Positions 55,807 to 63,565 of a DNA stretch of 64,000 nt are shown here, piece by piece. The notes beneath the pieces were generated by a model. The model saw nothing but the letters and a program-made list of their open reading frames with translations, was not told where the DNA came from and did not search any database. The stretch is from Daejeonella sp. H1SJ63 (GTDB taxonomy: Bacteria; Bacteroidota; Bacteroidia; Sphingobacteriales; Sphingobacteriaceae). Positions within the stretch are counted from its first letter, which is position 1. Every line of letters begins with the position of its first letter. The stretch covers positions 18,878 through 82,877 of the forward strand of contig NZ_JARKMZ010000037.1 in assembly GCF_029360775.1 (NCBI RefSeq), given 5' to 3'. The translations under genes were made by a program, and so were the position numbers.

Positions 55807-56238
55807 TTAACTCAGAAGAAAACTTTTCCAGGAATGATAAAGCACAAATAAAGGTACCGGATGCCGGCTTTGAATCAGATCCTGTATCGGTACATAAAGT
55901 AATTGAAGGCAGGATTCAAGAAACTTAAATCCTGAAAAATACACCCAGCAAAGCCGGCTTTCGTCGTCTGTCCTGTCTTCCTTTATGAAGCTGACTGAAT
56001 TCGATCCCGCTACCGGAAAATGAAAGGAACTGAAGACTGTTTTTGAGGAAGAATCAGTCTGATTATTGGAAATACTACTATTTGTCCATGTGGTGTCGTC
56101 GTAAGAACCTGAAGGGACATAATAGGGTGCCAGAATATAAAACAGAGCAAAAACTGCAAACAAAGCATATTTCAGCAGCGTACCCGGCAGAAGATGAACT
56201 TGTTTATTTGTTATTAACTGATTGCTCCTATTAAACAT
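55807..56238 (-). CDS. Small membrane protein of unknown function upstream of the RND operon
   Basis: 143 residues with one hydrophobic segment (about 24-41, 'LKYALFAVFALFYILAPYYV'), a Ser/Thr/Asp-rich middle (50-95) and a C-terminal 'LFVLYHSWKSFLLS'. No known domain recognised with certainty. Same strand as, and 112 bases ahead of, the adaptor gene, so it may belong to the operon. The opposite frame has a short ORF but no likeness. Could be a regulator or sensor of the efflux system, or a non-gene. Confidence 0.45.
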   Translation of the reverse strand: MFNRSNQLITNKQVHLLPGTLLKYALFAVFALFYILAPYYVPSGSYDDTTWTNSSISNNQTDSSSKTVFSSFHFPVAGSNSVSFIKEDRTDDESRLCWVYFSGFKFLESCLQLLYVPIQDLIQSRHPVPLFVLYHSWKSFLLS

Positions 56239-56713
56239 CCTTGGCGGTGAAAATACAAACTGAATTTAACTTCCCAAAAGAAGCGGTCATATTTTAAAGT
56301 ATTGCAGTCAATTTTTTACACAAAAAGCTTTGAGCAGCATATTGGATGGATAATATATACAAACATTATTTAGAATAATCTAAGTGAAGTATTAAGTTAT
56401 GATCATCCGGGACCACAAACTGGTGCGAATTAGAGTCTATTCGTTATTTTATATATGAACTCCAGCTGTCCGTAGTCACGCTGCGCTTAAGACTACGGAC
56501 AGCTGGTTCTAAAAACCGAAACATTCATTTTGCCAACCTTAATTAATTGATTATTATTATGATATAAACCCAACATGATTAAAATAATCATTAAGCACAC
56601 AAGGCAATGTCCTGGTTTTTAGCTTTTGTTTTTGTGGTCATGAGCCCTACGGGGTTTAATCATCAAAGGCTCCATCCCGTACGTGCGGGATTAAAAACAA
56701 GAAAAATAAACAG
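56239..56713. other. Intergenic region with a two-hairpin-repeat core
   Basis: 475 bases without a gene. Contains a perfect 16-base palindrome at 56462-56506 (see repeat) and, at about 56676-56693, a second short hairpin with arms atcccg/cgggat in front of the beta-helix gene. Otherwise AT-rich and featureless. Confidence 0.55.
56462..56506. repeat. Two-hairpin repeat family, copy 1 (first hairpin only)
   Basis: Perfect 16-base arms (56462-56477, 56491-56506) around a 13-base loop containing 'gcgctt'-like sequence. The arms include 'ctgtccgtagtc', shared with copies 3-5. Confidence 0.7.
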
Positions 56714-57934
56714 ATGAAAAACAAACCATACTCTTTTTTCAGAAATACGCTTCTGACATTATTTTTTAATATTATAGTCAGTTCTGTTTTGGCGCAAAGC
56801 GCAGCTTTAAGCATTGATGCATCTAAGTATAATACGCTGCAACAGGCTGTGGATGCTCTCCCGGCCAGTGGCGGCATTGTCAATATTCCTCCGGGAAACT
56901 TTGAGATCACAAAGCCAATCTTGCTTAAGACAGAGAATACCCGCCTCCAGGGCTCAGGTGGCTCAACACATCTGATCAATAAAAACACTTCAGGGGAGCC
57001 GGCTATTATTGTCGGCTCGGGCAAGGGCCAATTGTTCAGGCTTGAGTTAAGTGGTTTTCGCATAAGTGGTAACCCTAAGAGCGGTGATGGCATTTACATG
57101 GAAAAGGTGCAGGAGTTAATGATTACTGATATGACGATCGATCATAACGGAGGCCATGGAATTAACATGAAAGATTGCACAGAAAACCCAAGGATTGCAA
57201 ATTCTAACCTGAACTATAATTCCAAAGCAGGCATAAACATTGACGGAGGGCATGATATCGTTGTTAGTGGAAACCAGTTTGAAGAGAACCAGGATGCACT
57301 GCGGATTAAGGATGGCTTTAACCTGACCATGACAGGTAATAATATTGATGATCATCTGCGGCACGGTATTGTAGTAGAAAACACCTACGGCTCCATTATT
57401 TCGAGTAATATGATCGAGGAGTGTCAGGGGACTGCCATTATCCTGACGGCACCCACTACTCCTGCCAACCGTTTTTGTTATGGCATCACCATCAGTTCCA
57501 ATGTTATTGCACATCATTTAGGTGGCGGTATCGAGTTGAACAATGCATGGGGATGTGCAGTCTCATCAAATACCTTTACCCTGGTTCATAATTTTTCCAT
57601 TCTCGCCGGGCCCGGTACCGGAGGCATCACAATCAGCGGAAATAACTTTAGCAATAGTCGTGGAAAGCTGGGTGCCCGTAATGAGAAAAACCCTTTTACA
57701 TTTGATGTAGGTTCCGGTGTAATCTTAAAGAGTGCTACTGATATCACTATCTCGGGTAATTTCTTTGGCAAGCTTACCACAGAGGCCGTTAAAGCCGACG
57801 AAACAAGCAGCGGCATTCTTGTTAGCGGCAATATGATGACTGAGCTGAACCAGGGTGCTCAGGATGGTAAAAAAGCGATTGATTTGGAAGGGGCGAAGGA
57901 TGTTATGGTGAAAGATAATTTGATAAGGAAGTAG
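56714..57934 (+). CDS. Exported right-handed beta-helix protein (pectate-lyase-like)
   Basis: 406 residues. Sec signal about 1-28 ('TLLTLFFNIIVSSVLAQ'). Pectate-lyase-3-type opening 'YNTLQQAVDALPASGGIVNIPPG' (in part; the 'LQxAxDALPxxGGxVxIPPG' pattern), then a long series of parallel beta-helix coils with repeating 'NNxxDHxxxGIxV'/'ISGNxF' turns ('VSGNQFEENQDALRI', 'ISSNVIAHHLGGGIEL', 'ISGNNFSNSRGKLG'). Possibly a polysaccharide lyase, epimerase or binding protein; catalytic residues cannot be assigned. Stands alone in the repeat-rich accessory region. Confidence 0.82.
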   Translation: MKNKPYSFFRNTLLTLFFNIIVSSVLAQSAALSIDASKYNTLQQAVDALPASGGIVNIPPGNFEITKPILLKTENTRLQGSGGSTHLINKNTSGEPAIIVGSGKGQLFRLELSGFRISGNPKSGDGIYMEKVQELMITDMTIDHNGGHGINMKDCTENPRIANSNLNYNSKAGINIDGGHDIVVSGNQFEENQDALRIKDGFNLTMTGNNIDDHLRHGIVVENTYGSIISSNMIEECQGTAIILTAPTTPANRFCYGITISSNVIAHHLGGGIELNNAWGCAVSSNTFTLVHNFSILAGPGTGGITISGNNFSNSRGKLGARNEKNPFTFDVGSGVILKSATDITISGNFFGKLTTEAVKADETSSGILVSGNMMTELNQGAQDGKKAIDLEGAKDVMVKDNLIRK

Positions 57935-57989
57935 GTTCAGGATACTTTGGTTAAATGGTTTTAGAAGGCAGAGTATTAAATTCATTTAA

Positions 57990-58056
57990 GGAGTCAGGAG
58001 ACTCCTCATCATTGGATAATCCGTAGAGCGCTTCGCTAAAACTGTACGGACAGTAG
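57990..58056 (-). repeat. Two-hairpin repeat family, copy 2 (inverted)
   Basis: Read on the minus strand: 'ctactgtccgta', a diverged inner part, 'acggattatccaatga', then 'aggagtctcctgactcc'. Same order as copies 3-5. Its right end is fused to the histidine-phosphatase remnant. Confidence 0.6.
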
Positions 58057-58280
58057 GGGCTCTGGCTGCATCGGTGCTTAGACAACATAAAGCTGGATCT
58101 GTATTGATCGTTGCACATTCGAATGCTGTCCTGGAACTTGTTGAGGCCTTCGGGATCAAACGTCCGATCCCGACTCTAAGTGAGGATGATTATGTATTCT
58201 CAGTGACCGTTCAGGGTAATTCCATACAGTTGCTAACGTCGCAATACGGAAAATTGCATCGCACTAACGTGCAGAAGTAA
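58020..58280 (+). pseudogene. Histidine-phosphatase (phosphoglycerate-mutase-like) 3' remnant
   Basis: Frame open from the stop at 58017-58019 to the stop at 58280; only a GTG at 58074 could start it. The sequence 'SVLIVAHSNAVLELVEAFGI' is the second catalytic-His strand of the histidine phosphatase fold ('VLIVAHS'), followed by a C-terminal beta hairpin ('YVFSVTVQGNSIQLL'). The N-terminal RHG motif is absent and the 5' side lies inside a repeat copy, so the gene was probably cut by repeat insertion or recombination. Confidence 0.6.
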
Positions 58281-58398
58281 AGCGAGCGAAGTCTTGATAT
58301 TTGATACTTGCCTCCCCAAAAAAAATGTAACTTTAATCAAAAGAATTCCTCGAAGCTCTGCTTCGGGGATTATTTATTTATCTATCAACTCATGCCTT

Positions 58399-59082
58399 AT
58401 GAAAATCTCTACGCTACTATGCTGGATGTTAGTTATAGCAACTATTATTTCATGTCGTAAAGATAAAGGGATCCCGGTCCCCACTGTTTTTGAAACGATC
58501 ATTAGCGGGAAGGTGTATGAAGGGAATAGCATGCAGGGGATTAAGGGCTCCAAAATAATTGCCGTTAAAATTGAAGGGGCTGATAAAAAGAGGCTGGATT
58601 CTGTCTATACCGATGACCAGGGAAAGTTTAAGCTGATTTTAAAAACTCCAGATACGCTGAAAGCTGACTATCGCTGGACCTTTGAAATCGACAAAAAATA
58701 TTACTACTTTACTTCCTACGAGAACATCAAATTAGGGAAGGCAAATTCTAAGGATATCCCGGTTTACGAGACCGGGATATTGAAGGCACGAATTATCTAT
58801 AAGAATTTACCCAACGCTCCCCTCAGGGTTTCCACGGGACTGGCAGGCGGAAGCTTAAAAGAGTATGTCTCACATAGTTTGACTAAGAGCAGCGGGGATA
58901 CAATACTGCTCTTGCGTTTTATACCGAACCGGAAACATGATGTGAGCTTTAAGTTTCCTCTTTTTAGCGGTGCAAAAAACAAATATTACGAACTTGAACC
59001 TATGAGTTCAAGAGATACCATCACCCGTAGCTATAACCTGGATTTCGATAACTTTTGGATGTCTCCCTGGCCTTTTAAATGA
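58399..59082 (+). CDS. Lipoprotein with carboxypeptidase-regulatory-like beta domain
   Basis: 227 residues from ATG 58399; the frame runs upstream to 58294 through a Cys/Ser-rich stretch that is not credible protein. Lipobox 'IISC' (Cys about 19). Next comes a beta-sandwich opening 'ISGKVYEGNSMQGIKGSKIIAV' (in part), typical of CarboxypepD-reg-like domains ('GxVxDxxxxxPIxGAxV'), then more beta strands to a 'NFWMSPWPF' end. No enzyme motif. An inverted repeat about 58758-58785 (atatcccggt/accgggatat) lies inside the gene. Cell-envelope protein of unknown role. Confidence 0.65.
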   Translation: MKISTLLCWMLVIATIISCRKDKGIPVPTVFETIISGKVYEGNSMQGIKGSKIIAVKIEGADKKRLDSVYTDDQGKFKLILKTPDTLKADYRWTFEIDKKYYYFTSYENIKLGKANSKDIPVYETGILKARIIYKNLPNAPLRVSTGLAGGSLKEYVSHSLTKSSGDTILLLRFIPNRKHDVSFKFPLFSGAKNKYYELEPMSSRDTITRSYNLDFDNFWMSPWPFK

Positions 59083-59220
59083 TTGTGGCCAACACATTAA
59101 AGTAAGAAAGGCCGGCCAACCGTGGACGCGTTATATTCGTCAAAAGATAGTACATTATCGGAAAGTGCAAAGGTATTGATCTATTCAGCCAGGTTGTATT
59201 CACTATTTACCAATCCCTCA

Positions 59221-59299
59221 ACTGTCCGTAATCTTGAGCAAAGCTTGAAACGGATTATCCAATAAACGGGAGTATTAGACTCCGTTCCTATATCTACAA
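59221..59299 (+). repeat. Two-hairpin repeat family, copy 3
   Basis: About 79 bases: 'actgtccgtaatcttgagc', then 'cggattatccaataaacgg' and 'gagtattagactccgttcct', ending 'atatctac'. The first hairpin is partly decayed; the second (gagt...actc) is kept. Confidence 0.7.
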
Positions 59300-59324
59300 A
59301 ACAACCAGGCCCGATACTTTCCCT

Positions 59325-59402
59325 ACTGTCCGTAGTCTTAAGCGCAGCGGGACTACGGATTATTCAATAAACAGGAGTCTTTGACTCCGTTTCTATATCT
59401 CC
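59325..59402 (+). repeat. Two-hairpin repeat family, copy 4
   Basis: About 78 bases. First hairpin tccgtagtc/gactacgga around 'ttaagcgcagcgg'; second hairpin ggagtc/gactcc around 'ttt'; tail 'tatatctcc'. Best-preserved copy together with copy 5. Confidence 0.75.
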
Positions 59403-59448
59403 ACAACTGTCAGTAGTGCTTCTATTTTTGTATGTGACGTCACTCCTA

Positions 59449-60573
59449 CTATTCGGATAATATCCTATAGAGCTCAAGATTTAAATAATAATGTCCTCCT
59501 TCTATAGATCTTCGCTCCAAAATCCCCAGCTCAGTTAATTTGTTCAAGTAGTTTCTCGCTGTTTTTTCAGCATATAATTTAGCATCTTCAAGATGTTTTA
59601 CTTTAGTAAATGGTTGTGTAAAAATCAGATCAACTAATCGATCAGGCCTCCTGATATCCTTATGCTTCACTACCTCCTCCATTATGGCTTCTTTCGTTGC
59701 CAGAATATCATTGATTTTATCATAGGTAATATTGGAAGTAACTTCTATTGCTTTTAAAATATATAATATCCATTCTTTCCAACTACCTCTTTGTGAAACA
59801 CCACCTAACAGATTATAATAATCATCTTTATGTTCAATAATATAACGACTTAAAAACAATATAGGATAATCCAGTAAGCCCATTTTAGTAAGATAATGAA
59901 TATTGAATATTCTACCTGTTCTTCCGTTGCCATCACGAAAAGGGTGAATAGCTTCAAACTGAAAGTGTCCGATAGCCATTTTAATTAATGGATCTGTTTT
60001 ATCATCGGCATTATTTAGAAATTGAATCAGGTTCTGAAGTTTCTGTTCTACTATTCCAATTCCTCTTGGAGGTGTATAAACAATCGTTCCTGCATTCAAA
60101 CCTGACCCTCCTTGCTTAATTACTGTATTTAAAAACGCAGGTCTTATTCCATCACTTACCTGATTAATTTCCTGATAGATATTGATGAAATAGTTTTGAT
60201 CAAATCCAGGGAGTTTTGATAGATAATGATAACCTGCCCATAGTGCTTCTCGGTATCTCAGAACTTCTTTTGAAGCACCTTGTGGCATTTGATATTTCTG
60301 ATCACTATAAGCTTTATAAAGTTCATCGTCTGTAGTAAAAATATTCTCTATTGCACTCGAAGCCTTCGCCTCTTGTAAACTTATGGTATTAATTAGTAAT
60401 CCCTGGTTGGGGATAGCTATACTTCTCCCTTGTAATCTAGCCAATGATGCTCTGGCTAAGACCAATTGCTCAAAAATATCTATGTCTTTATAAAGCTCCT
60501 CCGCAATTGGAAGTTCTGGCATATCATTCCATGGCTTAGTCCTATCAGGGTTTACTTTATAACTTTCTTGCAT
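59449..60573 (-). CDS. Fic family protein (class II) with C-terminal winged helix
   Basis: 374 residues from ATG 60573 (a TTG at 60588 adds five). Fic/DOC N-terminal domain with the inhibitory helix motif SSAIEN about residue 72 ((S/T)xxxE(G/N)), placing it in class II where this helix blocks the active site. Fic core motif HPFRDGNGRTGR about 208. C-terminal winged-helix-like part about 300-374 ('AEKTARNYLNKLTELGIL'). Fic enzymes AMPylate (or otherwise modify) target proteins. No antitoxin gene adjoins, as expected for class II. The upstream region has phased 'acggtaaa'-like repeats that the wing domain could bind. Confidence 0.88.
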   Translation of the reverse strand: MQESYKVNPDRTKPWNDMPELPIAEELYKDIDIFEQLVLARASLARLQGRSIAIPNQGLLINTISLQEAKASSAIENIFTTDDELYKAYSDQKYQMPQGASKEVLRYREALWAGYHYLSKLPGFDQNYFINIYQEINQVSDGIRPAFLNTVIKQGGSGLNAGTIVYTPPRGIGIVEQKLQNLIQFLNNADDKTDPLIKMAIGHFQFEAIHPFRDGNGRTGRIFNIHYLTKMGLLDYPILFLSRYIIEHKDDYYNLLGGVSQRGSWKEWILYILKAIEVTSNITYDKINDILATKEAIMEEVVKHKDIRRPDRLVDLIFTQPFTKVKHLEDAKLYAEKTARNYLNKLTELGILERRSIEGGHYYLNLELYRILSE

Positions 60574-60590
60574 ATACAAACATAACAAAC

Positions 60591-60741
60591 TGACGGTAAA
60601 AAATCAAATATTTACCGTTTATAAGAATTTTGACGGTAAAACAATGATTCATGAAGCTTCTTAAGGTAAAAAATAGGATATCTACGGTTAACAGGATTTT
60701 AGACGGTAGAACAATCAAATACACAGGAGTCTGATGGTAGA
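60591..60741. repeat. Tandem ~70-base repeats upstream of fic
   Basis: Two units (about 60591-60660 and 60661-60731). 'acggtaaa'-like words occur at 60593, 60633, 60663 (aaggtaaa), 60703 (acggtaga) and 60734 (atggtaga), spaced 40, 30, 40 and 31 bases; an inverted word tttaccgt is at 60611 and acggttaa is at 60684. The intervals are similar between units, so it is not a CRISPR array. The last 30 bases look like the second hairpin of the two-hairpin repeat. Candidate operator region for fic or decayed repeats. Confidence 0.6.
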
Positions 60742-60851
60742 GTCCGGGGAAAAGACTAATCAATAATTTTCTTAAAATACTTTGAAAAGCAAAGTGACTT
60801 ATTTAACTTTGAATTACAAAGTACTTTTACCAATCACAAAACCAAAATAAA

Positions 60852-61186
60852 ATGAGAATTTCAAGAGCAAGATTCGTTATTCTCTTCCTCGCCTCAGGGT
60901 TTGTATTTCAATTCCTCTCTAATTCATTTTTAGGATCCGAAGTTAGACTCTTTCCTGTAAACGGAGAGGCTTTCCCTGGAATTGGATCACCAATAGCCTG
61001 GAAGAGTACCTTATCTATAATTTTTACCCAATCAAATTTATTTTGATTGGACCCTTGTCGCCTTTATTTGAACTGCCAGATCCGCCCCCTCCGCTTTTGG
61101 TGCTTGCATTTGCTTTATACTGGACTGCCATAGCATTAGTTCTTCATTATCTCCTTGGTAAAATAAACAATCGTAAAAAAATATGA
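60852..61186 (+). pseudogene. Small membrane protein split by a frameshift in a T run
   Basis: First frame from ATG 60852: 'MRISRARFVILFLASGFVFQ' leader, then 'SEVRLFPVNGEAFPGIGSPIAWKSTLSIIF', after which it stops at 61046. The other frame continues without a break: 'YPIKFILIGPLSPLFELPDPPPPLLVLAF' (by ends), 'ALYWTAIALVLHYLLGKINNRKKI' and stop at 61184-61186. The two join at a run of five T (61021-61025); one extra T would give a continuous protein of about 111 residues with two or three membrane helices. Function unknown. Real inactivation or a sequencing slip. Confidence 0.55.
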
Positions 61187-61220
61187 TTTAAGCAGGATCA
61201 GAATATTCTTCCTGTTACTC

Positions 61221-61297
61221 CCGTCCGTAGTCTTAAGCGCAGCGGGACTCGGATTATCAAATACGCAGGAGTCTTAGACTCCGTTACTATATCTACC
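61221..61297 (+). repeat. Two-hairpin repeat family, copy 5
   Basis: About 77 bases, nearly identical to copy 4 (shared 'gtccgtagtcttaagcgcag'), with one base missing in 'gggactcgga', then 'ttatcaaatacgc', 'aggagtcttagactccgtta' and 'ctatatctacc'. Confidence 0.75.
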
Positions 61298-61303
61298 AAA
61301 ACA

Positions 61304-61335
61304 ACTAAGCCTGACACTTTCGTATCAGGCTTAGT
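61304..61335. terminator. Hairpin before the integrase region
   Basis: Perfect 11-base arms actaagcctga (61304-61314) and tcaggcttagt (61325-61335), ten-base loop. No long T run on either side, so it may be a structural element rather than a terminator. Confidence 0.4.
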
Positions 61336-61475
61336 ACCCAGCGCCGGTGTACAAATATACGATTATCAAAATAAAGCCAACTTAACCTAACTTAACAAAA
61401 ATGTGCTTTTCAGCATCATATAGGCATATTATATAAAAATGAGTAAATTAAAATAAATTAGGATTATCAAAAAAG

Positions 61476-61512
61476 TGTACGCAAATTAGCCAATATTTAC
61501 CATTTGCGTACA
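61476..61512. promoter_or_regulatory. Inverted repeat in front of the integrase gene
   Basis: Perfect 11-base arms tgtacgcaaat (61476-61486) and atttgcgtaca (61502-61512) around a 15-base spacer. The right arm ends one base before the integrase ATG. Possible integrase-binding or attachment site, or autoregulatory operator. Confidence 0.5.
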
Positions 61513-61513
61513 A

Positions 61514-62857
61514 ATGAATAAAGCCAAATTTTACCTAGAACCTAAGCCCAGCCCAAACGGTGAACAAGCTATCAACATGTTCTCCTCTATTAATAAAAAG
61601 CGTTTTAAGTACTACACTGGAATAAGAGTTAGAGTAAATGACTTCCAAATAAATTGTAATTCGAGCAGTACCATAAAACCAATTAAAAGCAACGCACCTG
61701 ATGCAGCCGCTAAGAACACAATTCTTTTAAAAATGGCGGCTAGGATTGCTACAATTGTTGCAGAGGCCAAACCGGAAGAATTAAACGCCGAGCACGTACG
61801 CAATCAATTAAACAACGTATTTAAGCCAAAGCCAGAAAAAATAGAACCTGACTCAATAGAAACTAAGGAAAGCACCTTAACCTTTCTTGCCTTGTTCAAG
61901 AAAATTATTGATGATACAGAAAACGGGACTAGATTATTGAATACTCCTAGCAAAGCAGGCCAGAAATTCACTTTCAACTCAATAAAAAACTATCGCACAT
62001 CATTAGCTGCGGTTAAACGATGTTTCAAGCATTATAGAATTAAAGACCTCGAGCTCCATCAGGTGAACAAAGAATTTTATCAAAAATTTAAGACCTTTTG
62101 CTTTGATATTGAGGAAAAAGAAATTTCAACCTTCGCCGGCTACGTTAAAGACATCAAAACGGTAATGAAAGAAAGCAAGTCTGATGCTTTTAATTCTGCG
62201 GATTTCATTTTACCAAGTTACGAAGCGGATACCATTTATCTTAACTTAAACCAACTGCAGAAACTTTCAGATTTAGACCTTTCAGACTATTCACGTACAA
62301 TTAAAATAGACAGAGGTGACATAAAAGAGAATGTAAGTTACAGAACGCTAGATAAGGTAAGAGATTTATTCTTGATTGGGGCAAATACAGGCTTGAGGTT
62401 TAGCGATTTTAGCAAACTTGACATACATAGCATTGATGAAAAATTCATCAAATTAAAGCAGGTTAAAACCGGCACTAAGGTTGTGATTCCCATAAGTACA
62501 AAACTGCACCCTGTTCTTGAGAAATACAAAACAGGATTACCGACCATTTCAAATCAAAAATTCAATCTTTATATAAAATACGTCGCTGAGTTAGCTGGAT
62601 TAACAGAATTAACAGAAATTAAGAGCACAAAAGGTAATAAGCAGACCACCTATAAAGTGCCTCTGCACCGTTTAATTTCTTCGCATTGTTGTAGAAGAAG
62701 CTATGCTACAAATATGTTTAATGCCGGTGTGCCTCCGATGCTCATAATGAGTGCCACTGGCCATAAGTCTGAAAGTAGCTTTTTAAAATATATTCGTGCC
62801 ACCAGTCAGGATAAGGCAATGCTATTAGGAGAAATGATTGTTAAGTTAGGATTATGA
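61514..62857 (+). CDS. Tyrosine recombinase/integrase
   Basis: 447 residues. SAM-like core-binding domain about 115-245 ('FNSIKNYRTSLAAVKRCFKHY'-type, in part), catalytic domain 255-447: Arg in 'GANTGLRFSDF' about 297, Lys in 'LKQVKTGTKV' about 320, 'HCCRRSYATNMF' with His and Arg about 395, 'TGHKSESSFLKYI' with His about 418 and nucleophile Tyr about 427. Complete R-K-H-R-H-Y set, so predicted active. Typical of Bacteroidota integrative elements. The element continues to the right. Overlaps the next gene by four bases. Confidence 0.92.
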   Translation: MNKAKFYLEPKPSPNGEQAINMFSSINKKRFKYYTGIRVRVNDFQINCNSSSTIKPIKSNAPDAAAKNTILLKMAARIATIVAEAKPEELNAEHVRNQLNNVFKPKPEKIEPDSIETKESTLTFLALFKKIIDDTENGTRLLNTPSKAGQKFTFNSIKNYRTSLAAVKRCFKHYRIKDLELHQVNKEFYQKFKTFCFDIEEKEISTFAGYVKDIKTVMKESKSDAFNSADFILPSYEADTIYLNLNQLQKLSDLDLSDYSRTIKIDRGDIKENVSYRTLDKVRDLFLIGANTGLRFSDFSKLDIHSIDEKFIKLKQVKTGTKVVIPISTKLHPVLEKYKTGLPTISNQKFNLYIKYVAELAGLTELTEIKSTKGNKQTTYKVPLHRLISSHCCRRSYATNMFNAGVPPMLIMSATGHKSESSFLKYIRATSQDKAMLLGEMIVKLGL

Positions 62858-63480
62858 AAGAGAAGTCAAGTTCTGAGTACATACAAGATAAAATACAGTT
62901 CGAAAAGGATGTCAACAAAACGAATTATGAATTGTATCATAATCAGACAAAAGAATTTTTCAATGCTTTAAGTGACCCCGATTTAAGTGACGAGGAACTT
63001 TACGACATATTAATGCCTGCTAGGGAATTAAAAATCAAATTGAAGAATTGGAAACTAGTTAAACCAACTTTAGGTTTCAAGGTGACCAGCCAGAAGGAAA
63101 TGGCAGTTAAAAACATTGACAAATTTATAGCAATGCTTGATGGGATTGTTGAAGAATGTAATATCAGACTCGAAAATCGAAGTAAAAGAAAAGAAATTCA
63201 AAAGCTAAAATCAAAAGGAGAACTCTCAGCGTTTGAAATTGCATTGAGACACTGGTATCTAGTTTATGGTAAAGAAGAGAATTATATTATCCCAAAACAG
63301 GTGGGAGAAAAATATCAACATTTGGTAGATAAAACCAATATCGCAAAGTCCTACTCTCGAATAGACAAGGCCAAAGGAAAAATAGGCACGAAAGCGCAAT
63401 TACTCAAAATACATGACTCACTGAGTGACTTTCCCAAAATACAAAAAGCGATAATTAATAATATCGATGAGTTAGACTAA
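62854..63480 (+). CDS. Unknown protein coupled to the integrase
   Basis: 208 residues, charged and helical, no signal peptide or known domain. 'LSDEELYDILMPARELKIKL' near the start; 'LRHWYLVYGKEENYIIPKQVGEKY' (in part) in the C-terminal half, a pattern seen in accessory proteins of Bacteroidota mobile elements. The ATGA overlap with the integrase gene implies translational coupling. Possibly a recombination accessory factor; this is inference from position. Confidence 0.6.
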   Translation: MKEKSSSEYIQDKIQFEKDVNKTNYELYHNQTKEFFNALSDPDLSDEELYDILMPARELKIKLKNWKLVKPTLGFKVTSQKEMAVKNIDKFIAMLDGIVEECNIRLENRSKRKEIQKLKSKGELSAFEIALRHWYLVYGKEENYIIPKQVGEKYQHLVDKTNIAKSYSRIDKAKGKIGTKAQLLKIHDSLSDFPKIQKAIINNIDELD

Positions 63481-63539
63481 ACTTGTGGTAATGCCACATG
63501 GTTACCATTAGTCAGACCAGCCTTAATTATTATATTCTT

Positions 63540-63565
63540 TTGTGTTGAATTAAATTTTAACACAA
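63540..63565. promoter_or_regulatory. Palindromic candidate operator before the HTH gene
   Basis: Arms ttgtgtt (63540-63546) and aacacaa (63559-63565), 12-base AT spacer; the right arm touches the ATG. Suggests autoregulation by the HTH protein or translational hairpin control. Confidence 0.4.

Larger units (their letters stand above)
59083..59448. other. Intergenic region carrying two repeat copies
   Basis: 366 bases without a gene. Copies 3 (59221-59299) and 4 (59325-59402) of the two-hairpin repeat stand in tandem with 25 bases between, followed by a scrap of another start ('aactgtcagtagt', 59404 on). No promoter is recognised. Confidence 0.7.
61187..61513. other. Intergenic region between frameshifted gene and integrase
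   Basis: 327 bases without a gene. Contains copy 5 of the two-hairpin repeat, a terminator-like hairpin (61304-61335) and the integrase-proximal inverted repeat (61476-61512). Confidence 0.7.

Noticed and set aside
58758..58785. Inverted repeat as a terminator
   Set aside because: It lies inside the lipoprotein coding region and has no T run after it.
60591..60741. CRISPR-like array upstream of fic
   Set aside because: The words are short, imperfect and the 'spacers' resemble each other; no cas genes nearby.
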